From positions 119,759,547 to 119,823,546 of the forward strand of contig CM051455.1 in assembly GCA_028274465.1 (NCBI GenBank): a stretch of DNA of 64,000 nucleotides, given 5' to 3'. The position numbers were made by a program, and so were the translations under genes. Below, in pieces: positions 1 through 9,226 of the stretch; position 1 is the first letter of the stretch; each line of letters opens with the position of its first letter. The notes below the pieces were generated by a model. That model had not been told where the DNA came from and made no database searches. It saw only the letters and a program-made list of their open reading frames with translations. The DNA is from Plantago ovata. Its lineage: Eukaryota; Streptophyta; Magnoliopsida; Lamiales; Plantaginaceae.

Positions 1-195
1 TCGTAAAATGCATCGGTTAATTTTTTTCTCCTCGGGTATGACATGGTCGTCGTTCCTTTTCTAATCCAAGTGATATGGTCCTCGCGCTGCGGATTACCTA
101 GCGTGATCAGGTAATCCGCGCTGACATGGGAAAGTGTGACCGAGCGGGACCGTGGAGGGTAAATTGGTGAATTCGCCAGGCGGCTGTGATCTGGG
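1..195. other. left flank of the nested gypsy element
   Basis: Older host DNA into which the 8.2-kb gypsy-type element inserted; it continues at 8401. No coding sequence is recognised. It contains one strong hairpin (89-119), and the copy of the CTGGG target site that flanks the element on this side lies at 191-195. By position it is probably the upstream part of the transposon-associated unit whose decayed gene begins near 9227. Confidence 0.6.
89..119. repeat. perfect 11-bp hairpin
   Basis: GCGGATTACCT (89-99) is the exact reverse complement of AGGTAATCCGC (109-119), separated by a 9-base loop. It lies about 75 bases left of the gypsy insertion. Function unknown; it could be a terminator-like or transcription-factor palindrome of the older host element. 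Confidence 0.7.
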
Positions 196-1491
196 TGATG
201 AATGTGTATTTTACACTTTCATTTGAGTCTTTTTCACCTATTTTAGCTAACCTCTATGTTGACTTTGCTATATTTTAATGCATTTTATTAGAATAGTGTC
301 ACGTTTCCATTTAGATTTTATTTTACAGGTTTTGGTTGAAATTCGAAGATTTCCGGGCAATTATATTGAAGTTGACAAGGAATTGGTGTTCCAGGAGCCT
401 ATTTGGAGTATCTGAAGGTTTCTGGATAGGATTTGAAGTCTAGGGGCCGAATCTGGAGGTTAGAAGGCTACTAGAAGTCAGAAACCGAGTCCGAAAAGGG
501 GAAGAAATCCAAAAACGCGTCAAAAACACGGAATTCTGCGAGAAATTGTCTGGGGCGAACCGCCCCACACCGGGCGAACCGCCGCGTGTGTGGGGCGAAC
601 CGCCCCACAATAATTCGAAGCCTATATATAGTTGCTCAGTTTTCTCCGAAAATCATATCTTTCCAGACCTACTTTCTCACCTCTCTCTGTAGTTTTAGGT
701 AGGAACTTCCCGGGGCCTGTCCTGGGAGTTCGTAGCTTAGGGGACACTTTTTCATAGTGGATTGGAGCTCGTAGGATCGCAATTCTTCGGAGATTGACAA
801 CCTTCGGTAACTTGTATCTTACAGTTTAATCTACTTATTTTATATATCTTTCAATATGTTTTCTTCTATGATTTCTGTTGATTGCATGCCTATTATGAGT
901 AGCTAAACTTATCGTTGGTGGTAATATGTGAATTCTTAGCGAAGGGAAGATAATCATGCTAATGGCTATATCGCGCATTATACTCCGTGTCATTGCTTTA
1001 TTTCGTTGATCAAGCGCAACCTAAATTCTCGTATGTTGTATTAATTATTATGCACAATTGGACACTTGTCGACCTGTGTGCGAGTTTATCTTCGTAGTGT
1101 TGAATAATTACGGAACACAATAGGACAATAGTGATTGACTTGTCAGACCAGTTATCTTCGTAGTGCTTAATAATTGCAACAGGACACTAGATTGATTCAA
1201 AGATCTCTATGCAAGACCGAGGAATTTATGCATGATTATCGACCCGTTATGCTTTGAAGGATCATACTATCACCAATCTCCATTATCTGTTAGAAAAACC
1301 CCTTTGCTATCTGTCTGCTGTTTATATTCTCTTGTTAAATAGATAAAAGCTAGTTATAGTCCTGAGAGAACGACACTCGAGTCATTCTACTGCTACACTA
1401 CGGTTTTCGTTGTAGTTGTGGATTGCCTTTGGCTAAATAACAAATTTATTTGATTCGTTCGCGTTGGAGCACGACATCCGCGCGTTCATCA
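196..1491 (+). repeat. 5' LTR of the pol-less gypsy element
   Basis: 1296 bases, TGATGA...TCATCA. A TATA box (TATATATA, 623-630) follows directly after GC-rich palindromes at 551-607, including two copies of TGGGGCGAACCGCCCCA. The rest is AT-rich leader. It is 20 bases shorter than the 3' LTR because it lacks one 21-base palindrome unit. Confidence 0.93.
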
Positions 1492-1494
1492 AAT

Positions 1495-1512
1495 TGGCGC
1501 CGTTGCCGGGGA
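1495..1512 (+). promoter_or_regulatory. primer-binding site, tRNA-Asp type
   Basis: TGGCGCCGTTGCCGGGGA begins three bases after the LTR end. It would pair with the 3' end of a plant tRNA-Asp, the primer used by Athila-like gypsy elements. The same 18 bases recur at 33626 and 43738, marking the three related elements. Confidence 0.85.
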
Positions 1513-1636
1513 TTATACTCCTTTTTTCTGTTTAATTTGTTTATATTTACAGCTTTAGATTCCTAATTCTACTAGTTTTAGTTTTCCTTTTTAAACTCTC
1601 TCTGATACTGCTTTCCTAGTCTGTTACAGATAGTGT

Positions 1637-3791
1637 ATGCCGCATACACGTTCTGCAGGAACACCGCTTGCTGATTCAATTGCTGAGATCGACAGAGTCT
1701 ACCACCAAAGAAGGCAACTACTCGAAAGGCGCGCACTAGAGGAAATAGAGGATACCGATTTCTCTCAATCTCTACTCAGCCTTTTCAAGGAAATCGACGG
1801 AATGGCAGAAGCTAGACCACGGAAAGCATGGGTTCAACCCACCAAGGATCATATGAGGGGACCGGCGATTGTTCTTTCGTCTGCAACTCGAGATCTGGAG
1901 ATCAAGAACCCCGCATTCCAACAACTTCCGAGGTTCTATGGCTTATCAAGGGAAGATGTGATGGGGTACTTGCACGATATCGATGATTTCGTCAACCAAC
2001 TCCCACGACCCAGAGCTGACATAACAACGGATGAGTTGAGGATGAAGGTTTTTGCTATGGGACTTGGCGACAGAGCCAAGTCATGGTTGAGTTCTCTACC
2101 AGCAGGCTCGCTGGACATTTAGGAAAAGGTTTTTTTCAGCTTTCATGGAGAAATATTTCCCTCACACCTTGACTACCGCGCTAAAGGAGCAGATCACCGG
2201 ATTCAAGCAGGACTATGATGAGACCATCTACACCGCGTTCGAGAGGTTCCAAGATCTCACGAACAAGTGCCCTCACCATGGTTTTGAACTTTCTGACCTA
2301 GTCCAACACTTCTACAATGGACTAACCTTCGAGAACCAACAAGTGGTGGATTTCCAATGCCGAGGCAATATTTGGGAGGAAACCGCAAAAGCCGTCTGGG
2401 CAGTTTTCGAAAGGCTTGCTAAGGGTTCGCAGTTCAAGGACCCAAGAGCAATGGTTAGGAGACGTGGACCCGAAGCTCCACCAACTCAAGAAGCCCCTAT
2501 GTATAGGGGGAATGGGGATCAATTCGAGTGCTTTACCAACGAATTGAAGCAACTCCTCAAGAGCGCCACCGGAACAACTGTTTCGAACGAAGTATGCCGA
2601 ATATGCAAGAACTATGGGCATGGGGCTCATATGTGTAGATCGGAGCTGGCATACGATGATGGCAACTGGGCTCGAGGAGGCGAAGAAGAAGCCTTTGCTA
2701 CGGAGTTTGGTACTCAAGAAGTTAGCTACGGACAAGACGGTAGGAATCCTCAAGGTGGATTTTGGAGAAGGGGATTCCGAAACAATCAAGGGTATGCACC
2801 GGCTAACCAAAATTCTGGACCTAACCAAGACCGTAGTAGGCTAAACTACGGTAATGATCACTGCGAAAACCCCGCTCCGAAAGAGCCACCGAAGTCGAAG
2901 TTGGCTCAACTGATGGAGAACTTGCAAGAGATGGTTGATCACACACAAAGTTTTCTCAAACGTTATGAAGAAGATTCCGAGAAGACTAGGGCAAGGCTCG
3001 ATAGGTTGGAAGAGAGCACTAGGCTTGCCCATCAAAAGATGCAAGAATTGACCGACCGAGGAGCAAGTAGCGAACAAGGCAAACTGCCTAGCAACACTGT
3101 GAAGTCGAATGCCATTACATTGGCTGGTGATGTACCTGACGAAATCACCATCAAGAAGGTTGTTAAGTGCGAGTGTTGCATGAAGGAAGAACTCCTACAG
3201 GCTGAGGAAGAAGAGAAGGACCTTGGTTCTGACGCAAGTGATGAGGAGCAAGAGGATCCCGAACCACTCCCTAAAAGTTTCGATGTTAAGGTAGGGATTG
3301 GTGAGCTTGAAGATGTCCGTGCCACACTAGACATGGGATCCTACTCAAACATAATCCCTTTGAATGTGTTTGAAAAGAGCAACCTTTGAAAACTATCTGA
3401 GCAAAGGGCTATTGTGCAACTGGCGGATGGATCCTTTATGAGACCCGAGGGCGTTGTGAAAAATGTGTTGGTAGAGATTGGTGAAGCATCTATATACACC
3501 AATTTTGTAGTTATGCCGGCATCTGCACCTGGGACGGGGGATGTCATACTCTTAGGGAAAACGTTCTTGACCAAACTACGCTCCGTGATGGACATCTACC
3601 AAAGAACTTGCACCATCGAAGTGGATGGCAAGCAACACGTGTTGCAAGCCATACCTGATCCACCTGAACCGCCTGTTATTACTACTCACTACTGTGGTCT
3701 TGCAGCCTATATTCTTTCTTATTCACAGGTTCGTGGCATGGAGAGGAGATCAATGAAGGGGAAGCCTAGTACCCGCAAAAAGAAGAGATAG
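1637..3791 (+). pseudogene. gag: gag-protease of the pol-less gypsy element, broken
   Basis: Encodes the capsid/nucleocapsid-type protein that packages element RNA. The start MPHTRSAGTPLADSIAEI matches the start of the related copy at 33757. A retrotransposon gag domain spans roughly 1810-2450, including the segment MGLGDRAKSWLSSL. A CCHC zinc knuckle (CRICKNYGHGAHMC) lies near 2597-2638, followed by an acidic stretch and a retropepsin-like segment (LDMGSYSNIIP) near 3328-3360. Two lesions break it: a TAG at 2120-2122 where relatives have Trp, together with a frame change in the T-run at 2130, and a TGA at 3387-3389. The frame resumes after each and runs to 3791. The protease motif has Asp-Met-Gly-Ser rather than Asp-Thr/Ser-Gly. 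Family assignment is firm; activity is unlikely. Confidence 0.85.
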
Positions 3792-4303
3792 GCGCAGACA
3801 GGAGTCGAGTCAAAGACTTTAAACAATGACGCTATCCGGGAGGCAACCCGGAATTTTTATCGCTTTCTTTACTGCTTTTCTGCATGCATTCATTCTTGAA
3901 CTATTTGCTTCTCATATGCGAATTTGTTCATGTCTGTGTCGTATATGCTTATGTTTGAGTGAGATTTTTCGAGTGGTTTTTTGAAAAAATTGGTTTCGGG
4001 GATTAAAACCGCATTTTCGGACGACAGGAACCGTCTCCCCGCATCGGGGAGCACGGGGCGAACCGCCCCACGGCTCCAGATGTTCAAAAACGCGGATTTC
4101 TTCCCCTTTTCCTCATTTTCTTCATATTTCATCATTCCTCTTCCCCAAAAACCCGAAAAACGCGATTTTACATTCAAATCTTCATAACTTCTTCATTTCT
4201 TGACAAAATTTAGTGTTCTTTAGCCTAAATCGAAGCCTATTACATAATCTATCATCCCATCCGAACAGATTTCGTCCTAATGCGTTAGATTTTCAGATCT
4301 GAG
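3792..4303 (+). other. gag-ORF2 spacer with GC palindrome
   Basis: Non-coding. Contains CTCCCC/GGGGAG (4035-4051) and GGGGCG-AAC-CGCCCC (4055-4069), the same palindrome that sits upstream of the LTR TATA box, then an AT-rich leader ending at a splice donor (GAG|GTACCA at 4304). The corresponding spacers at 35832-36402 and 40813-41483 have the same order, so this may be a second promoter-leader for ORF2 (inference). Confidence 0.5.
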
Positions 4304-4846
4304 GTACCACATCCTTAGAACCCTAATTTTCGAATATGGGGGTTTTCTAATTTGAGCCTCAATTATGCTTGTTTGATGCATGGGTATGTTGTTTGTATGA
4401 TTAGACATGTTATTTACTATCAATTGCATGCTCAATTTTGCTTGGATTGTTGATTTGGGTATTTTGCTACTAGATGATATATCTTGTTATGCAATATGTC
4501 TTTATCTTTGATTTCTTGCATATGATTGTGTTTATTGATGTAATGTTGGTGGATTTGATGTTAGAATCCTTAATTGTTGAGTCTGAGGATTTATGATGGT
4601 AGAATTTTTCGCTGCTATGGTATGAATTGAGCATTGTTATCTAGGATATTGGTTGTCTAGTAAGAGCATAATGTGATGTATTGCATGTAGTAGTTACATT
4701 GGTATGTTGCATGATGAAGTAGCTAGGCTAGACATTACGGTTTGGGGAGCTCGATTGATGATTTTATCACTTGTGTGTTTCGCTCTTACACTAGCATATG
4801 CTTGAGTCAGTTTTGTGTCATACGAGGTGCTAACTGCTGTTTATAG
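4304..4846 (+). other. putative leader intron of ORF2
   Basis: GT at 4304 after CAGATCTGAG and AG at 4845-4846 just before the ORF2 start region, 543 bases. Introns of almost the same length and borders are found in the two related copies (36403-36947 plus strand; 40271-40812 minus strand). The shared borders argue that ORF2 is transcribed separately and spliced. No expression evidence. Confidence 0.5.
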
Positions 4847-5584
4847 GTACCATACCAAGGGAAAGAAGCATTCCCGTATGATTGCTGTAAGGAATTGGAG
4901 GGGGAACAATCACTACCATTTCAAGGAGGGTGACCTCGTTGGATGTGATCACAAGGACTGCAAAGTTCATGTGAACTGGAAGGCACCGGGACATTCTCTC
5001 CGCGACGGATTCAATCTTGAGTTCGCAGTTGCTAGAAGGTTCCGAAGCGCTAGCTTGGTTCCAACACATAAAGACATGGGTACCCAGCACCTTGTTGGGG
5101 TGCCCCTTGCCTGCCTCTAAAAAGAGCATCATATTGACATCGGGAGCATCAACTGTAGAGAATGTGGTCGACATTGGAAAACATGGAAGACAACCTCTAA
5201 ATACCCGAGCAGCTCGCTGTAACCTCCTTTGGGTGTAAAACGCTGGAGGGGGAGGTCCTGATACCACTGCCCTTTCCCCTTCAAAAACTCACAACCTATT
5301 GGAGAGATACCGAGAGGAAGATTCCATAACAGAGGCGGCAAATCTTGAAGATTCCCTTCGACACTGCAACTGTACCAGTGACGATGTGCGTGACAGTAGT
5401 GACAATGAAGACAATAGGGACAATGATGATACAGATGGTTGAATTGGTCCTATCCGATCTTTTGATGGAACTACCGCCACTACCACAAGTCCCGATAATC
5501 ATATATGAGGCTCCCAGAGCAGTTCCAATAACTCACAAGCTGCACACTCAGCCGACCGAGGCCAAACCATGGGGTAACATCTAG
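4847..5584 (+). pseudogene. decayed ORF2 (PF20167-like plant transposon protein)
   Basis: This matches the position of the ORF2 at 36953 but is heavily rearranged. The GTACC start context survives, while the ATG has become ATA. Short stretches still align with ORF2, for example HHIDIGSI near 5128-5150 (HNIDIGNI in the better copy). The 3' part holds Asp/Glu-rich and Pro-rich remnants. The frame is broken by several stops, and a region of roughly 500 bases has been replaced or lost. ORF2 proteins of this type are found in Athila-like elements and have no known enzymatic role. I infer it is non-functional. Confidence 0.5.
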
Positions 5585-6162
5585 TATCACATCTTATTTC
5601 CTCATTTTCTTACTGCTAGGGACTAGCGTTAATTTCATGAGGGGGGATGGGATTTAAGTGATCTGATGTTGTTAGTTTGGAGCTTGGTATTGGTAGGATG
5701 AGTATAGTACCTCGCATGTTTTATCCACCCACATTTGCATTTGCACGTTTACTGCTTTCTTAGATTTTTTAGGTTGCATTCACTACATTCACCCTAGGAT
5801 AGTCTTGCATGTTTTATATGGAGTTTATTGCCGAATTTTTTGAACTTTTTTATTGGATAGATCAACCAACTATGCTATTAATCGTATGCTTCATCTCTGT
5901 GAATTTGTTTGAGGATTTTCTCGCTTGGCTTGTCACATTTATGTATTGCACTTAGTTAAGCTTGGTAGTCTCGACATCACTTAGTGGTGTTTTCTCTAAT
6001 GCGGTTCACAAAGGCCTTTATAATAGGATGATGCATGTTAGGGTCTTATGGTTGTTTTCCCGAGTAATTATGTACCTAAGAGGCAACAAGTCTTCACCAT
6101 GCTTTGAGATTGCTAAATGCCTAGGAAGGAGGTAGTGTGAGGTTGTGTGATCCTTTGTTTAT

Positions 6163-6303
6163 AACCTATTCTTCCGAATAGGTTTGGGGAGGGGGTTACA
6201 CCATCATAGACTTGTTTCTGTTTTTCATTTTCGTATCGTGAGTTTATTTTTCCTTTTCCGTGAATTTTGTACTCCAACCTATTCTTTCGAATAGGTTTGG
6301 GGA
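6163..6303 (+). repeat. two hairpin + polypurine modules
   Basis: Module 1: AACCTATTC (6163-6171), TTCC loop, GAATAGGTT (6176-6184), then GGGGAGGGGG. Module 2: AACCTATTC (6276-6284), TTTC loop, GAATAGGTT (6289-6297), then TGGGGAAG. The TTTGGGGA part resembles the element's own polypurine tract at 7067-7077, so these could be internal plus-strand priming sites (inference). Confidence 0.7.
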
Positions 6304-6350
6304 AGTCGTGTGAGTCATTTTGTTTCTCTTTTTGTTATGCTACTGCTGGC

Positions 6351-6480
6351 TAGAAAAAAAGAAGAAAAAAGAAAAAATTCCAGAAAAAAAAGAAAAGGAA
6401 AAAAGAATCTGGAATGAAAAAAGAAAAAAAAAAAGACAGAAAAGACCCCAAAAAAGCAAAGAAGGGTCCAAAAGAGAAAG
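6351..6480 (+). repeat. A/G-rich low-complexity tract
   Basis: A run of A and G containing the half-palindromes ATTCCAG and CTGGAAT. The inverted copy of the element has the matching tract at 38011-38100. Confidence 0.8.
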
Positions 6481-7066
6481 CCAAATAGCAGTTTAGCAAA
6501 GTGTTGAGTCTTATTTTCCATTTTTGTAATGTTCGTAATCATGTTTTTATCTTTTTTGTCTTGAGTGTCATCTGTTCTAGACCACCCTCGTCCTGCCATT
6601 CAGGAAGTGGTGAATAGCTTAAGACTTTACTTGAGAGATGTGTAGAATAGGGGAGTGTTATCTTTTATAGGGAACCCTCCTTCGTTTGATGAGAGCCAGT
6701 ACTGGTTCGACCTCTTTTGAGGAAAAGTCTTAACATGGTGGAACAGCAGTAAGTCCTCAGTTTCATAGGCACGGGGCAACCATTCGTATCTTAGCATGCT
6801 TCATTACGTCGTCACTGACTAGGTCCAGGTAGAGAATGTTACGAGAGACTATCTTGTCTTGACATAAGTCTTATGTGGATGTGTATAAGTCAATCGAGGT
6901 ATTCTTCAACCTATATTCATGCTTTGATTTATATGGTTTTTGTTCATATGTTATTTGATAGATTCAGTAGATTAGTTCATTTTATTTGGCATGAGACTCC
7001 ATTTTGTGTCTTGCATGTTTTTTGTATTAGAGTCTAGCTTAGTTGTTTGAGGACAAGCAAAGGTTC

Positions 7067-7077
7067 GGTTTGGGGAG
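7067..7077 (+). promoter_or_regulatory. polypurine tract
   Basis: GGTTTGGGGAG directly before the 3' LTR start (TGATGA at 7080). It is the expected plus-strand primer for reverse transcription and supports the LTR boundary. Confidence 0.8.
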
Positions 7078-7079
7078 TT

Positions 7080-8395
7080 TGATGAATGTGTATTTTACAC
7101 TTTCATTCGAGTCTTTTTCACCTATTTTAGCTATCCTCTATGTTGATTTAGCTATATTCTAATGCATTTTATTAGAATAGTGTCACGTTTCCCTTTAGAT
7201 TTTATTTTACAGGTTTTGGTTTAAATTCGAAGATTTCCGGGAAATTATATTGAAGTTGACAAGGAATTGGTGTTCCAAAAGCCTATTTGGAGTATCTGAA
7301 GGTTTCCGGATAGGATTTGAAGTCTAGGGGCCGAATCTGGAGGTTAGAAGGCTACTAGAAGTCAGAAACCGAGTCCGAAAAGGGGAAGAAATCCAAAAAC
7401 GCGTCGAAAACGCGGAATTCCGCGAGAAATTGTCTGGGGCGAACCGCCCCAGACGTGGGGCGAACCGCCCCACACCGGGCGAACCGCCGCGTGTGTGGGG
7501 CGAACCGCCCCACAATAATTCGAAGCCTATATATAGTTGCTTAGTTTTCTCCGAAAATCATATCTTTCCAGACCTACTTTCTCACCTCTCTCTGTAGTTT
7601 TAGGTAGGAACTTCCCGGGGCTTGTCCTGGGAGTTCGTAGCTTAGGGGACACTTTTTCATAGTGGATTGGAGCTCGTAGGATCGCAATTCTTCGGAGATT
7701 GACAACCTTCGGTAACTTGTATCTTACAGTTTAATCTACTTATTTTATATATCTTTCAATATGTTTTCTTCTATGATTTCTGTTGATTGCATGCCTATTA
7801 TGAGTAGCTAAACTTATCGTTGGTGGTAGTATGTGAATTCTTAGCGAAGGGAAGATAATCATGCTAATGGCTATATCGCGCATTATACTCCGTGTCATTG
7901 CTTTATTTCGTTGATCAGGCGCAACCTAAATTCTCGTATGTTGTATTAATTATTATGCACAATTGGACACTTGTCGACCTGTGTGCGAGTTTATCTTCGT
8001 AGTGTTGAATAATTACGGAACACAATAGGACAATAGTGATTGACTTGTCAGACCAGTTATCTTCGTAGTGCTTAATAATTGCAACAGGACAGTAGATTGA
8101 TTCAAAGATCTCTATGCAAGACCGAGGAATTTATGCATGATTATCGACCCGTTATGCTTTGAAGGATCATACTATCACCAATCTCCATTATCTGTTAGAA
8201 AAACCCCTTTGCTATCTGTCTGCTGTTTATATTCTCTTGTTAAATAGATAAAGCTAGTTATAGTCCTGAGAGAACGACACTCGAGTCATTCTACTGCTAC
8301 ACTACGGTTTTCGTTGTAGTTGTGGATTGCCTTTGGCTAAATAACAAATTTATTTGATTCGTTCGCGTTGGAGCACGACATCCGCGCGTTCATCA
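7080..8395 (+). repeat. 3' LTR of the pol-less gypsy element
   Basis: 1316 bases, paired with 196-1491. It has three full GGGGCGAACCGCCCC palindromes where the 5' LTR has two; the first is extended to a 10-bp stem (GTCTGGGGCG/CGCCCCAGAC, 7432-7454). TATA box at 7528-7535. Confidence 0.93.
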
Positions 8396-9226
8396 CTGGG
8401 CCGTTGATAGCTGCCACGTATTCGGTCCGGATGGAGCGAGGGGCACCGACGGTTCAAATTCCTGGGATACCCTTCTATAAATAGGGGAAGACTAATTCAT
8501 TTCTCACTTTTCGCAAAAAATTTCACTCAGACCATCAGAGAGAGCGAGGAGCATAAAATCGAGATCGACGAGCTGAGTTTTCCGATCGAGGAGTCTTTCA
8601 GGCGAACTAACAGAAGCTTTTTCCGGCGGATCTGCTACCATTCCGAGTTCTTCTTCATCTTTAAGCACTTAATCCAGTAAGTACCTCTTCTAATGTGCTT
8701 AAAGTAGTTTGAATGCATGCCTTACTTGCTCCATTTGCTCCCTTTACTCTTTTCCGTTACGGGGACGTACGCCCTCCGCCTGAGTCCTCGCCGGCGTACG
8801 ACGGGCTTGAGAACAATCCCTGGACTTAAGCACGTACTTAAACGGACCGTAAATCGTGCCTCTTTAGAATTGAACTGTAGATTCGTATGCTTGAATTTCC
8901 GTAAATTTCGCATGTTTTCCCCCCTTCTTCAATTTTTATAACCCCATCGTCTCCTTAGATTCGCTGTTAAAAATGTCAAGTATTAGAACTGTAGGCTTCG
9001 TAACTCGTCGATATTAAGCGGTTGGTCGCTCTCTATTTGCTTGTCTTCACATGTTGCTTACTCCTCGGTCTGCTTTTATATTGTTGTAGCGTAACTTCTT
9101 TGTTAATTATGCCCTATTTCTTGAGATTTTTCTCCGTCCGGGAGGTCGAGCATAATCAATATACATAAACAGACCTCTCGGACCATCACCATCCATCCTT
9201 ACTCTTTTTCTGGCCTATCTTTTAAG
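8396..9226 (+). promoter_or_regulatory. promoter and leader region of a transposon-associated gene relic
   Basis: Starts with the second CTGGG target-site copy. A clear TATA box (CTATAAATAG, about 8475-8484) is followed by a leader. A possible donor near 8679 (CAGTAAGTACC) opens a T-rich stretch that could be a 5' UTR intron. No coding sequence is supported here before the ATG at 9227. Confidence 0.5.

Larger units (their letters stand above)
5585..7066 (+). other. 3' non-coding interior with hairpin-purine modules
   Basis: About 1.5 kb without a supported gene. It holds two copies of a 9-bp hairpin AACCTATTC/GAATAGGTT, each followed by TTTGGGGA (6163-6190 and 6276-6303), then an A/G-rich tract (6351-6480). 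The module is conserved in the inverted copy at 38151-38285, although the surrounding sequence has diverged. Confidence 0.65.
196..8395 (+). mobile_element. complete pol-less gypsy-type LTR retrotransposon (gag-protease + decayed ORF2)
   Basis: An 8.2-kb element bounded by two LTRs (196-1491 and 7080-8395), both starting TGATGA and ending TCATCA. A perfect 5-bp target-site duplication CTGGG flanks it (191-195, 8396-8400). The internal region has a tRNA-Asp-type primer site, a gag-protease reading frame, a GC-rich palindrome, a decayed second ORF, two hairpin-purine modules, a long A-rich tract and a polypurine tract. No reverse transcriptase, RNase H or integrase is visible, so it is non-autonomous and resembles the TR-GAG class of plant elements; the primer site and ORF2 type suggest Athila/Tat relatives as helpers (inference). 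The LTRs differ by about 19 substitutions by hand count (about 1.5 percent) plus one 21-base repeat unit, so the insertion is fairly young. Confidence 0.92.

Noticed and set aside
2322..2828. 168-codon minus-strand reading frame
   Set aside because: It lies opposite the gag domain and zinc knuckle on the plus strand; a shadow frame without a motif of its own.
6315..6599. 94-codon minus-strand Phe-rich frame
   Set aside because: Translation of the A/G-rich tract; low complexity.
8717..8941. 74-codon frame in the leader region
   Set aside because: Lies in the probable 5' intron of the PF04195-like unit; no domain, no continuation.
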